Of a stretch of 64,000 nucleotides of DNA, positions 39,948 to 50,480 are shown one piece after another. Origin of the DNA: Taudactylus pleione (Eukaryota > Chordata > Amphibia > Anura > Myobatrachidae); the NCBI GenBank assembly GCA_031769625.1, contig JAUIMM010002008.1, positions 124,001 through 188,000 of the forward strand, given 5' to 3'. Under the pieces are notes generated by a model. It worked only from the letters and a program-made list of their open reading frames with translations. It was not told where the DNA came from and made no database searches. Each line of letters starts with the position of its first letter. Within the stretch, counting starts at the first letter, position 1. Made by a program: the position numbers and the translations under genes.

Positions 39948-40585
39948 CCATCTGAGATTGCCCCCCACGGCTAACGCCATCTGAGATTGGCTAACGCCAT
40001 CTGAGATTGGCCCCTGCAGCTAACGCCATCTGAGATTGGCCCCCACGGCTAACTCCATCTGAGATTGGCCCCGGCAGCTAACGACATCTGAGATTGGCCC
40101 CCACGGCTAACGCCATCTGAGATTGGCCCCGGCAGCTAACTCCATCTGAGATTGGCCCCCACAGCTAACTCCATCTGAGATTGGCCCCCGCAGCTAACTC
40201 CATCTGAGATTGGCCCCCGCAGCTAACTCCATCTGAGATTGGCCCCCGCAGCTAACTCCATCTGAGATTGGCCCCCGCAGCTAACGCCATCTGAGATTGG
40301 CCCCCGCAGCTAACTCCATCTGAGATTGGCCCCCGCAGCTAACGCCATCTGAGATTGGCCCCCGCAGCTAACGCCATCTGAGATTGGCCCCCGCAGCTAA
40401 TGCCATCTGAGATTGGCCCCCGCAGCTAACTCCATCTGAGATTGGCCCCCGCAGCTAACACCATCTGAGATTGGCCCCCGCAGCTAACTCCATCTGAGAT
40501 TGGCCCCCACAGCTAACTCCATCTGAGATTGGTCCCCGCAGCTAACGCCATCTGAGATTGGTCCGTGCAGCTAACGCCATCTGAA
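39948..40585. repeat. 29-bp minisatellite
   Basis: About 22 units of 29 bp are present, based on ccatctgagattggccccc followed by gcagctaac. The first units are irregular (one lacks the ccccc-gcag segment) and the last two have diverged (ggtccgtg). Unit variants alternate between aacgcc and aactcc before the next unit. Confidence 0.95.
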
Positions 40586-40985
40586 GATGATGGTAGCCTG
40601 TTGTGGCCTATGGGCTATACATCACATAATTAGCCAGGAGAGAGTTCCCCCGGAACCCTCCTCAGCAATGGTGGCTGCGGATGTGTAGTCAGCACAGTAG
40701 TACCGGCAGCTCTCTGGGCATATCGCAGGGATGAGCTCCTTTCGGAGCCTCTGTCCCTGCATGTGCCGAGTGATACATTGAGGCGCTATGATCATGGGTG
40801 GTAATGTCATGCAAATGCGAACATTAATATAACAGCAAAGAGTCCAAGGCGCAAATCAGTTCCTTTGTGTACTGAAAAAAGTATCTCTCCCGACCAGCTC
40901 TAAATCTGTATATTAGCTCTCCCCCTTAGCTCTCTTCCTTAGCTCTCCTCCTTAGCTCTCCTCCAGAGCCGCATTAGATCTATTG
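40586..40985. other. No gene seen; short agctctcctcctt tandem repeat
   Basis: This stretch has no recognisable coding sequence; the 62-codon minus-strand frame at 40622-40810 resembles nothing I know. At about 40914-40970 there are four imperfect copies of a 14-bp pyrimidine-rich motif (ttagctctcctcc). Confidence 0.5.
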
Positions 40986-41082
40986 CACAAAGAAATCACA
41001 AAGAGTTTATTGCATTCTAAATAGGAACACTCACATTTTGTCTAACATAAGCATATCACAGAGAGTCCATGTGAGTACCGGG

Positions 41083-41160
41083 CCAAACTAGTTTCGTCAC
41101 AATGGGACTTCGTCAGTAGGCGTCTACTGACGAAGTCCCATTGTGATGAAACTAGCTTGG
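41083..41160. repeat. 37-bp-arm hairpin with 4-base loop
   Basis: Arms 41083-41119 and 41124-41160 are inverse complements with only two mismatches in 37, separated by the loop gcgt. The arms include tttcgtcacaatgggacttc and its complement. This is the centre of the foldback element. Confidence 0.95.
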
Positions 41161-41350
41161 GCACTGGAGTGACGCTTGGTATTGGCCCCGCCAGCGTGAA
41201 GGAGAAAGAGCTGGTTACCCGCATCTACCATTAGTGGTCAGACGGATTAGAGGATATCCGCCGTGCGGTATTCACCTGGACTCTCTCTGATATGCTTGCT
41301 CATTTTAGACAAAATGTGAGTGTTCCTATTTAGAATGCAATAAACTCTTT

Positions 41351-42286
41351 GGGCTCTATTTACTACAATCCGCATATTGAATGCAGATTGTAGTGTGATA
41401 TTAACGAGTGAATTCGCATTGCGAATTCAGGCAATATCACAGCGATTTACTATAAATCCCTTGCAGGGACAGAGCTTGTGATAAAGCTCTGTCCCTGCGG
41501 ATCCCATCCGCACTCTAGTCGCAGTATTTTCGGAAAAAATACCGCGACTAAGAGCCCGCGCATGCGCTGACCGACCACCGCTACTACCCCCCCACCGATG
41601 CTAAGCCCCGCCCCCTGTGATCGCGGACCCCTGCGACCCCCCTCCCCCCCGCGACCCCCCCTCCCTTCATTACACTTACCTACATCCTCCTGGCCTCCGG
41701 TGATCTTCTCCGGGCTTCCCGATCAGGTGATCTCCCATACTGCACTGGGGCCCGATCACCTGATGACTGGGCCCCAGTGTACTATGGGAGACCAGCTGAC
41801 CGGAGAAGAGCCATCACCGGAGGCCCGATCCCTGGATTCAGGTAAGTAAAAAAAAAAATGTTTAATTTTTTTTTTCTTTTTTTTTTTACAGTAATCAGCT
41901 TGCGGTCTGTTTAGGCCACATAGCTGATTACTGGTACCGGCTCCTGCCTCTGCTCTCCCCGTTAGAGCAGAGTGGGAGCCCGGTAACCGGGGGAGACCCT
42001 GGATAACGCCACCTCCAGGTGGCGTTATTATCACAGGGCTTCCCCCGGTAGTTTTTTACAATTTATTTTTAGTAACTGTGGTCGGATCACATTTCCCATT
42101 ACAATTATGGGAAATGCGATCTGCTTTACTAAAAATAAGTGATACTGGGGGTTGGAGTAGAATTTTACTAATTCTACTCCAATTGCCCTGTAATAACTAC
42201 AGGTGAAACTAAAATAATGTGAAAAGGGTGTGAAAACACCCTTTTTCACTTTATTTATTAACATTATTTTTACTAAAATAGAGCCC
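41351..42286. mobile_element. 936-bp MITE-like insertion made of serial hairpins
   Basis: The element starts gggctctattta and ends with the complement taaaatagagccc. It is flanked by ttt on both sides (41348-41350 and 42287-42289). The uninterrupted left arm of the host foldback shows the empty site (reverse complement aaactctttgtgattt), confirming insertion with a 3-bp duplication. The G-rich terminus and 3-bp target duplication would fit a PIF/Harbinger-like nonautonomous element, but this is not proved. Internally it has about ten separate inverted repeats and no transposase. The small frames at 41598-41849 and 41756-42034 fall inside hairpin or C-rich sequence and are not genes. Confidence 0.85.
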
Positions 42287-42389
42287 TTTGTGATTTATTT
42301 CACGATGGTGCGCTCCCTTTTCTTTGTGCCAATGAACATATAATCATTTTACTTTTTTTTAAATAACTTTTGATTTTTTTTTTACAGCT

Positions 42390-42812
42390 CCTGGATGGAC
42401 AGCACACTGGATGGACAGGACACCCCTGTATGAACAGCACAGCAGACCCCTAGATGGACAGCACACTGGATGGACAGCACACCCCTGGATGGACTGCACA
42501 CTGGATGGACAGGACACCCCTGGATGGACAGCACACTGGATGCACAGGACACCCCTGGATGGACAGCACAGCACACCCCTAGATGGACAGCACACTGGAT
42601 GGACAGGACACCCCTGTATGGACAGCACAGAACACCCCTGGATGGACAGGACACCCCTGGATGGACAGCACAGCACACCCCTAGATGGACAGCACACTGG
42701 ATGGACAGCACACCGGATAGACAGCACAGCACACTCCTAGATGGACAACACACTGGATGGACAGCGCACTAGATGGACAGCACACCCCTGGATGGACAGC
42801 ACAGCCTTCACT
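42390..42812. repeat. Short minisatellite (tggatggacagcacac)
   Basis: About 20 imperfect units of 16-24 bp alternate tggatggacagcacac with forms containing acccctgga or acccctaga. Overlapping open frames of 100-123 codons on both strands are repeat translations. Confidence 0.93.
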
Positions 42813-43040
42813 GCACGGACACTGTGAGGTGGGACTTATATGCAATACAAAACCCGCGAGAATCCGACACGAGAATCGATGACGTTTTGCATCGTATTTA
42901 GATCTGAGTCAGGTGGGAAAACTCAAGTCCAATTCGGATCCAGCTCAGAATACCGATATTCAGGTGGGTCCGGTTCTCTGAGAACCGGACCCAGTCATCT
43001 ATAATATACTGTGTATATTATATTATGTCAAACTGGGACC
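42813..43040. other. Short intergenic stretch with a 27-bp palindrome
   Basis: No gene is visible. At 42966-42992 gggtccggttctc pairs with gagaaccggaccc around a single base. It probably belongs to a short nonautonomous element, but its ends were not identified. Confidence 0.6.
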
Positions 43041-43370
43041 TCAGCCCCCTAGTATGTCTTCTGGGATCCAATTTTATCACTATGTCATGCCAACAGTAAA
43101 GAATCCTGAGACCATCCATGTGTGGGGTTGCTTCTCAGCCAAGGGAGTGGGCTCACTCACTATTTTGCCTGAGAACACAGCCATGAATAAAGAATGGTAC
43201 CAAACATCCTCCAAGAGCAACTTCTCCCAACCATCCAAGAACAGTTGGTGAGGAACAATGCCTTGTCTAGCATGATGGAGCACCTTGCCATAAAGCAAAA
43301 GTGATAGCTAAGTGGCTCGGGGAACAAAACATCAAAATTTTGGATCCATTGCCAGGAAACTGTTAGGGAC
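43041..43370 (+). pseudogene. Tc1-like transposase fragment (middle part)
   Basis: The frame at 43054-43251 reads VMPTVKNPETIHVWGCFSA, LTILPENTAMN and KEWYQT. The tract IHVWGCFSAKG is characteristic of the Tc1 transposase catalytic domain just after the first Asp. After a frame change, about 43268-43367 reads QHDGAPCHKAKVIAKWL and PLPGN. The Asp in QHDGAPCH is the second catalytic residue. The fragment stops after PGN, just before the box with the third acidic residue, where a 52-bp tandem array begins. It belongs to a different Tc1-like subfamily from the element at 59604-61232. Confidence 0.85.
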
Positions 43371-43382
43371 TGAGGTATAAAC

Positions 43383-43890
43383 TGAGATTGGTTACTACCG
43401 CAACAGCCTTGAGGGCTGGTTATGGCCTGTGGCCGTAGAACAAGATGCGGCCTTTGGGCCGCGTAGCAGCCTTGGCAGGCTGTGGTCTGTGGGCCGTAGA
43501 ACAACATGCGGCCTTGGGGCCATGTAGCAGGCTGTGATCTGTGGGCCGTAGAACAAGATGCGGCCTTGGGGCCATGTAGCAGGCTGTGATCTGTGGGCCA
43601 TAGAACAAGATGCGGCCTTGGGGCCATGTAGCAGGCTGTGATCTGTGGGCCACAGAACAAGATGCGGCCTTGGGGCCATGTAGCAGGCTGTGATCTGTGG
43701 GCCATAGAACAAGATGCGGCCTTGGGGCCATGTAGCAGGCTGTGATCTGTGGGCCATAGAACAAGATGCGGCCTTGGGGCCATGTAGCAGGCTGTGATCT
43801 GTGGGCCACAGAACAAGATGCGGCCTTGGGGCCATGTAGCAGGCTGTGGCCTGTGGGCCGTAGAACAAGTTGCGGCCTTCGGTTCATGTA
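43383..43890. repeat. 52-bp minisatellite inside the Tc1-like remnant
   Basis: About nine units of 52 bp contain aacaagatgcggccttgggg and gtagcaggctgtg. Measured spacing, for example 43552 to 43604, is 52. The array sits between the middle part and the C-terminal part of one transposase. Three minus-strand frames (up to 272 codons, 43420-44238) arise because the unit lacks stops in that direction, and they show the same 52-codon cycle. They are not genes. Confidence 0.93.
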
Positions 43891-44274
43891 GCAGAAGGAG
43901 GACCTATGCCGCAGAGTTGACACAGGCGGTGGTTTGCAGATTGAGCACTTTGCATGTTGGATTGCGGCCTGTGCCGCTGGGTTGACACAAGGGGTGGTAC
44001 GCTGGATTGCGTACTTTGGACGCTGCAGTGCAGTCTGTGCCACCTGGATGACACAAATGGCAGGGAACAAAATCAGACAGGAGGACTGGGTACTCGACTG
44101 GATAACAGGAGACAACACCAAACCAGAAACACGTGAAACTCTATTACCGGCATCGGAGCAGCATTCGCACCCATAGGAAATGGATGCAGGAGCCAATCCA
44201 GAACGGGTGGACAAACAAAAACCCACAAATTCTGACAAACTCCCAGCATTGATCGGCCATCAGTCAGTATGTGG
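43891..44274. other. Unassigned sequence within the Tc1-like remnant
   Basis: The first part (to about 44060) looks like diverged copies of the adjacent repeat (ggcctgtgccgctgggttgacaca recurs in degraded form). The rest has no recognisable coding signal. Confidence 0.45.
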
Positions 44275-44374
44275 CCAAGAAGGTGAGCGACAGCATGCCA
44301 GGGTGAATTGCAGAGGTCTTGAAAAAGAAGGGTCAACACTGCAAATATTCACTCTCTGCATAAACTTAATGTAA
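44270..44374 (+). pseudogene. Tc1-like transposase C-terminus
   Basis: The frame through 44276-44374 reads AKKVSDSMPG, an in-frame stop, then IAEVLKKKGSTLQIFTLCI and a final stop at 44372-44374. This is the conserved C-terminal end of a Tc1-like transposase, where SMPGRI is usual; the Arg codon is now tga. Noncoding sequence containing 'gtcaataaaagcctttgaca' follows, as expected downstream of the gene in such elements. Together with 43041-43370 it is the same broken gene, split by tandem DNA. Confidence 0.8.
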
Positions 44375-44387
44375 TTGTCAATAAAAG

Positions 44388-45224
44388 CCTTTGACACTTA
44401 TGTAATGTTACCTCAGTATACCATAGTAACATCTGACACTTATGTCATGCTGTAATGTTACCTCAGTATACCATAGTAACATATGACACTTATGTAATGC
44501 TGTATTGTTACCTCTATATACCATAGTAACATGACACTTATATAATGCTGTAATGTTACCTCAGTATAGCATAGTAACATCTGACACTTATGTCATGCTG
44601 TAATGTTACCTCAGTATTCCATAGTAACATCTGACACTTATGTCATGCTGTATTGTTACCTCAGTATACCATAGTAACATCTGACACTTATGTCATGCTG
44701 TAATGTTACCTCAGTATACCATAGTAACATCTGACACTTATATAATGCTGTAATGTTACCTCAGTATACCATAGTAACATCTGACACTTATGTCATGCTG
44801 TAATGTTACCTCAGTTTTCCATAGTAACATCTGACACTTATGTCATGCTGTATTGTTACCTCTATATACCATAGTAACATGACACTTATATAATACTGTA
44901 ATGTTACCTCAGTATAGCATAGTAACATCTGACACTTATGTCATGCTGTAATGTTACCTCAGTATTCCATAGTAACATCTGACACTTATGTCATGCTGTA
45001 TTGTTACCTTAGTATACCATAGTAACATCTGACACTTATGTCATGCTGTAATGTTACCTCAGTATACCATAATAAGATCTGACACTTATGTCATGCTGTA
45101 ATGTTACCTCAGTAAACCATAGTAACATCTGACACGTATGTAATGCTGTAATGTTACCTCAGTAAACCATAGTAACATCTGACACTTATGTAATGCTACC
45201 TCAGTATACCATAGTAACATCTGA
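44388..45224. repeat. 50-bp minisatellite grown from the Tc1-like 3' noncoding end
   Basis: About 17 units of 50 bp (ctgacacttatgtcatgctg, then taatgttacctcagtatacc, then atagtaacat) follow directly from the transposase 3' noncoding sequence. The first unit is continuous with the transposon text 'gcctttgacacttatg'. Measured spacing 44433 to 44483 is 50. Some units lack 2 bp (acatgacac). Confidence 0.95.
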
Positions 45225-45282
45225 CTGAAGAGTTAAGGGTCTCTGGGTGTTTCTGGGATTAGAGACTTGGGGCCTGATTCAG

Positions 45283-45850
45283 AGGGGATGCGCATGCATG
45301 AAAATTTCTTTAAACTGCTACAGCGCATGCATCACCCTGAGTGTACGGCTCCGTGTGCTGTGAGATAAGGGGGCACTAGCATTAGAACCGGCAAGACAAA
45401 ACCTCAGGTGTTCCTGGAAGTGTCCAGGAGGTGGAATGAAATGTTTACTAAAAAGCCGTCTCATGTGCGCCTCATGGGCGTCTCGTGTGTGTGTCCGTAA
45501 ACAGCTGTTTTCCCAAATGCAGAGTTGCAGCCACAAAGGACCTGATTAGCCAGAGTTGAGAAGGAGACACTCCTGTAGCCATGGGCTGGAGCAAGTGCTG
45601 ATGGAGGATGCGTTAGTGCGCTGATGGTGGACGCGTTAGTGTGCTGATGGTGGACACGTTAGTGCGCTGATGGTGGACGCGTTAGTGCGCTGATGGTGGA
45701 CGCATTGGTGCACTGATGGTGGACATGGTGCGCTGATGGACGCACTGGTGTGCTGATGGTGGAGCAGTGAAAGTGGGCTTCTCAGGGTTTGCACTGTCTG
45801 GCGCACGCTTGGGGAAGGCTGATACCATTAGCGTCACCTCTGAATCAGGC
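45283..45850. mobile_element. Small foldback element with internal 23-bp minisatellite
   Basis: It opens gcctgattcagagg (about 45282) and closes cctctgaatcaggc (about 45838-45851), a terminal inverted repeat of about 14 bp that weakly extends inward. The termini resemble those of the larger element at 46338-50188 (gcttgattcagc), so the two may be one superfamily. No transposase is present. The 72-codon minus-strand frame at 45318-45536 and the 65-codon frame at 45682-45879 have no recognisable content. Confidence 0.7.
45597..45757. repeat. 23-bp minisatellite within the small foldback element
   Basis: About seven units of gctgatggtggacgcgttag plus tgc occur; spacing 45620 to 45643 is 23. The last two units are shortened. 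Confidence 0.9.
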
Positions 45851-45851
45851 T

Positions 45852-46337
45852 GAGAATGGGATCCTCGGCCCCAGCACATTACATTCTGTGTATCAGGTCT
45901 GACAGTTGCTGTGGAATATCAGGCTCATCGGAGCAGACGGTGGCGCAGGAGTTAATGGTGGGCGCTGCTCCCCCCATTCCTGGCTGCTGATTTGTGTCTT
46001 CCTGCCTCTGATTACACCTATTCACTGTCCCTCTGATTACTGGAGAGGGGGCTCTGCTGATTAGCACAGAGGGTCAGAGATGCTAATTACTGCAGTAATT
46101 ACTGACAAGTCGTCTGCCCTCTCAGGTCCTGTGTTAGCCTGACCCGGCCCTGACTAATGCTGTTCTCGGAGGGAGCTGGAAACATCTCAGTGCATGAGGA
46201 GGAATTACTGTATATGGCAGCCGACTGTAAACTGCAGGAACCAAAACTGCTGCAAAGTATTTCCAGTGTAGTATGTGAGCACGGCTAAGGTCATGACCCA
46301 TGCAGCCAGATGACCTGTAACCTCCTCTCTGATCTCT
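45852..46337. other. Apparently single-copy sequence with an 18-bp palindrome
   Basis: No open frame of note and no internal repeat is seen. At 46084-46101 lies the perfect palindrome taattactgcagtaatta, with two TAATTA homeodomain-type cores. The stretch is compositionally balanced and unlike the surrounding arrays. Confidence 0.5.
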
Positions 46338-46606
46338 GGGCTTGATTCAGCAGCGATCACAACTGCGATTATGCACGCATTTGGCCGATTATTGCTTTCT
46401 GCACATGGGTATGCATTGCTGTGTGTGTACGTGAACACAACTATCGGGACTGCAATCACAGTTCCTACAGTACAAAGACCCATCGCAGAGTGATTGACAG
46501 GTAGTGCCATTTGTGCGTGGTGACTGGGGGGGGAAACTCAGGCGTGTCAGTATGTTTGAACGCGATTACAGGGCCATGTATAAATTAGTCCCTCCGATGC
46601 CATACA

Positions 46607-49600
46607 CAGCTTGTGTAGTCACTGTGTGTGATGAGGTTAGTAATTTCTGAGTAACATCAGACCCTGTGTAAGTGTGTGTGAGGCTGTGATGGTACTCCAT
46701 GTTACTGATGGTATCTCAGTCTTGTGTAATCACTGTGTGTGATGAGGTTAATAATTCCAGAGTAAGGTCAGAGCCTGTGTAAGTGTGTGTGAGGATGTGA
46801 TGGTACTCCATGTTACTGATGGTATCTCAGTCTTGTGTAATCACTGTGTGTGATGAGGTTAGTAATTCCTGAGTAAGGTCAGAGCCTGTGTAAGTGTGTG
46901 TGAGGCTGTGATGGTACTCCATGTTACTGATGGTATCTCAGTCTTGTGTAATCACTGCGTGTGATGAGGTTAGTAATTCCTGAGTAAGGTCAGAGCCTGT
47001 GTAAGTGTGTGTGAGGCTGTGATGGTACTCCATGTTACTGATGGTCTCTCAGTCTTGTGTAATCACTGTGTGTGATGAGGCTAGTAATTCCTGAGTAAGG
47101 TCAGAGCCTGTGTAAGTGTGTGTGAGGCTGTGATGTACTCCATGTTACTGATGGTATCTCAGTCTTGTGTAATCACTGTGTGTGATGAGGTTAGTAATTC
47201 CTGAGTAAGGTCAGAGCCTGTGTAAGTGTGTGTGAGGCTGTGATGGTACTCCATGTTACTGATGGTATCTCAGTCTTGTGTAATCACTGTGTGTGATGAG
47301 GTTAGTAATTCCTGAGTAAGGTCAGAGCCTGTGTAAGTGTGTGTGAGGCTGTGATGGTACTCCATGTTACTGATGGTATCTCAGTCTTGTGTAATCACTG
47401 TGTGTGATGAGGTTAGTAATTCCTGAGTAAGGTCAGAGCCTGTGTAAGTGTGTGTGAGGCTGTGATGGTACTCCATGTTACTGATGGTCTCTCAGTCTTG
47501 TGTAATCACTGTGTGTGATGAGGTTAGTAATTCCTGAGTAAGGTCAGAGCCTGTGTAAGTGTGTGTGAGGCTGTGATGTACTCCATGTTACTGATGGTAT
47601 CTCAGTCTTGTGTAATCACTGTGTGTGATGAGGTTAGTAATTCCTGAGTAAGGTCAGAGCCTGTGTAAGTGTGTGTGAGGATGTGATGGTACTCCATGTT
47701 ACTGATGGTATCTCAGTCTTGTGTAATCACTGTGTGTGATGAGGTTAGTAATTCCTGAGTAAGGTCAGAGCCTGTGTAAGTGTGTGTGAGGCTGTGATGG
47801 TACTCCATGTTACTGATGGTATCTCAGTCTTGTGTAATCACTGTGTGTGATGAGGTTAGTAATTCCTGAGTAAGGTCAGAGCCTGTGTAAGTGTGTGTGA
47901 GGCTGTGATGGTACTCCATGTTACTGATGGTCTCTCAGTCTTGTGTAATCACTGTGTGTGATGAGGTTAGTAATTCCTGAGTAAGGTCAGAGCCTGTGTA
48001 AGTGTGTGTGAGGCTGTGATGGTACTCCATGTTACTGATGGTATCTCAGTCTTGTGTAATCACTGTGTGTGATGAGGTTAGTAATTCCTGAGTAAGGTCA
48101 GAGCCTGTGTAAGTGTGTGTGAGGCTGTGATGTACTCCATGTTACTGATGGTATCTCAGTCTTGTGTAATCACTGTGTGTGATGAGGTTAGTAATTCCTG
48201 AGTAAGGTCAGAGCCTGTGTAAGTGTGTGTGAGGATGTGATGGTACTCCATGTTACTGATGGTCTCTCAGTCTTGTGTAATCACTGTGTGATGAGGTTAG
48301 TAATTCCTGAGTAAGGTCAGAGCCTGTGTAAGTGTGTGTGAGGCTGTGATGGTACTCCATGTTACTGATGATATCTCAGTCTTGTGTAATCACTGTGTGT
48401 GATGAGGTTAGTAATTCCTGAGTAAGGTCAGAGCCTGTGTAAGTGTGTGTGAGGCTGTGATGGTACTCCATGTTACTGATGGTATCTCAGTCTTGTGTAA
48501 TCACTGTGTGTGATGAGGTTAGTAATTCCTGAGTAAGGTCAGAGCCTGTGTAAGTGTGTGTGAGGCTGTGATGGTACTCCATGTTACTGATGGTCTCTCA
48601 GTCTTGTGTAATCACTGTGTGTGATGAGGTTAGTAATTCCTGAGTAAGGTCAGAGCCTGTGTAAGTGTGTGTGAGGCTGTGATGGTACTCCATGTTACTG
48701 ATGGTTTCTCAATCTTGTGTAATCACTGCGTGTGATGAGGTTAGTAATTCCTGAGTAAGGTCAGAGCCTGTGTAAGTGTGTGTGAGGCTGTGATGGTACT
48801 CCATGTTACTGATGGTCTCTCAGTCTTGTGTAATCACTGTGTGATGAGGTTAGTAATTCCTGAGTAAGGTCAGAGCCTGTGTAAGTGTGTGTGAGGCTGT
48901 GATGGTACTCCATGTTACTGATGATATCTCAGTCTTGTGTAATCACTGCGTGTGATGAGGTTAGTAATTCCTGAGTAAGGTCAGAGCCTGTGTAAGTGTG
49001 TGTGAGGCTGTGATGGTACTCCATGTTACTGATGGTATCTCAGTCTTGTGTAGTCACTGTGTGTGATGAGGTTAGTAATTCCTGAGTAAGGTCAGAGCCT
49101 GTGTAAGTGTGTGTGAGGCTGTGATGGTACTCCATGTTACTGATGATATCTCAGTCTTGTGTAATCACTGCGTGTGATGAGGTTAGTAATTCCTGAGTAA
49201 GGTCAGAGCCTGTGTAAGTGTGTGTGAGGATGTGATGGTACTCCATGTTACTGATGGTATCTCAGTCTTGTGTAGTCACTGTGTGTGATGAGGATAGTAA
49301 TTCCTGAGTAAGGTCAGAGCCTGTGTAAGTGTGTGTGAGGCTGTGATGTACTCCATGTTACTGATGGTATCTCAGTCTTGTGTAATCACTGTGTGTGATG
49401 AGGTTAGTAATTCCTGAGTAAGGTCAGAGCCTGTGTAAGTGTGTGTGAGGCTATGATGGTACTCCATGTTACTGATGGTTTCTCAGTCTTGTGTAATCAC
49501 TGCGTGTGATGAGGTTAGTAATTCCTGAGTAAGGTCAGAGCCTGTGTAAGTGTGTGTGAGGCTGTGATGGTACTCCATGTTACTGATGGTATCTCAGTCT

Positions 49601-49756
49601 TGTGTAATCACTGTGTGTGATGAGGTTAGTAATTCCTGAGTAAGGTCAGAGCCTGTGTAAGTGTGTGTGAGGCTGTGATGGTACTCCATGTTACTGATGG
49701 TGTCTCACTCTTGTGTAATCACTGCGTGTGATGAGGTTAGTAATTCCTGAGTAAGG
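46607..49756. repeat. 111-bp minisatellite, forward-oriented block
   Basis: About 28 units of 111 bp contain gttactgatggtatctcagt, gatgaggttagtaattcctg and gtaaggtcagagcc. Spacing 46701 to 46812 is 111. Minor variants (ggtctctcag, gtgatgtactcc lacking two bases, cactgcgtgtg) recur in order, pointing to multi-unit duplication. Confidence 0.97.
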
Positions 49757-49893
49757 ACCTTACTCGTGAATTATTAAGCTCATCACACACAGTGATTACA
49801 AAAGACTGAGAGACCATCAGTAACATGGAGTACCATCACAGCCTCACACACACTTACACAGGCTCTGACCTTACTCAGGAATTACTAACCTCA
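49757..49893. repeat. Inverted copy of the 111-bp unit
   Basis: At 49751-49763 (gtaaggaccttac) the array turns over. From there about 1.2 units are present in reverse complement (gactgagagaccatcagtaa, ggctctgaccttactcagga). This is the other arm of the foldback, which never expanded. Confidence 0.93.
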
Positions 49894-50188
49894 TTACAAG
49901 CAGTGGGAGCTCAGGCTGCATATGGCATAGCAGTGGCTAATTTATGAATTCCCCTGTAACGGCGTTCAAACGCACTGGCACGCCTGTGCTTTGCTGGCCA
50001 CCCCACCCTCAAAACCCCCAAATGCTCACTTCCTGTCAATCACTTTGCAATATGTCTGCGCATTCACTGTGATCGCAGTCTCAATCACAGTGCAGTATTC
50101 ATGCATGCACATTGTGATGCATGCACAAAACTCAACAAAACAGTCGATTGCGTGCATAATCCCAGCTGCGATCATTGCTGATTCAGGC

Positions 50189-50480
50189 AGAGTTTGGCAG
50201 GTGAGGGATTTTGAAGTTGATCATTATATTTGGGCTGAAAATGGCTCACGCTGGACACTGCAGACAAATTTGATGTTAAGATAAATGGAAACAAGAATTT
50301 TATCATTTTTGCAATTTCAACTTTGAACGTTTTCTATCACCCAGTTGTGACAACAAAGTTTGAGTTCTCAGTCTACCTAGAAAATGATTAGATGCTCTGT
50401 GCTGTATAATGGAACCATGTCAGCAGATTGGGTGTAGTACATTAGGTTGACATGTTCATAATGTTGACTTTCGGCATGGC
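50189..50480. other. No gene seen between foldback element and 17-bp array
   Basis: AT-rich sequence with no recognised feature. A short piece, attaggttgacatgttcata then atgttgac near 50440-50467, has tandem gttgac motifs. Confidence 0.5.

Larger units (their letters stand above)
40986..42332. mobile_element. Foldback element, interrupted by a nested insertion
   Basis: The left arm (about 40986-41072) contains aaagagtttattgcattcta and aataggaacactcaca. Its reverse complement reappears at about 41277-41350. The match resumes at 42287-42332 (tttgtgattt, then tttctttgtgcc) after a 936-bp insertion. Between the arms lies a tight 37-bp hairpin (41083-41160). Similar 'gaagtcccattgtgacgaaac' palindromes are in my experience typical of amphibian repeats; the class is not established here. 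Confidence 0.75.
46338..50188. mobile_element. Foldback element with long imperfect inverted ends and 111-bp core array
   Basis: The left end (46338-46606: gcttgattcagcagcgatca, attatgcacgca, gagtgattgacagg, ggcgtgtcag, cataaattag) matches the reverse complement of the right end (49900-50188: gcgatcattgctgattcagg, tgcgtgcataat, cctgtcaatcac, ggcacgcctg, ctaatttatg) in the same order, imperfectly. Between the ends is a 111-bp array. No transposase is seen. Frames at 46205-46510 (minus) and 49991-50284 (plus) are the two inverted ends read as protein. Confidence 0.85.

Noticed and set aside
41598..41849. 83-codon Pro-rich frame as a gene
   Set aside because: It falls in the C-rich and hairpin part of the 936-bp nonautonomous element; no codon pattern or domain.
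42359..42772. Frames of 100-123 codons on both strands with Cys/Ser/Pro-rich repeats
   Set aside because: These are translations of the short tggatggacagcacac repeat.
43160..44238. 218- and 272-codon minus-strand frames
   Set aside because: They read the 52-bp minisatellite and flanks; part of the sequence is the opposite strand of a Tc1-like transposase.
46205..46510. 101-codon minus-strand frame, and the 97-codon frame at 49991-50284
   Set aside because: They are the two inverted ends of one foldback element; both translations contain the same kind of low-information sequence.
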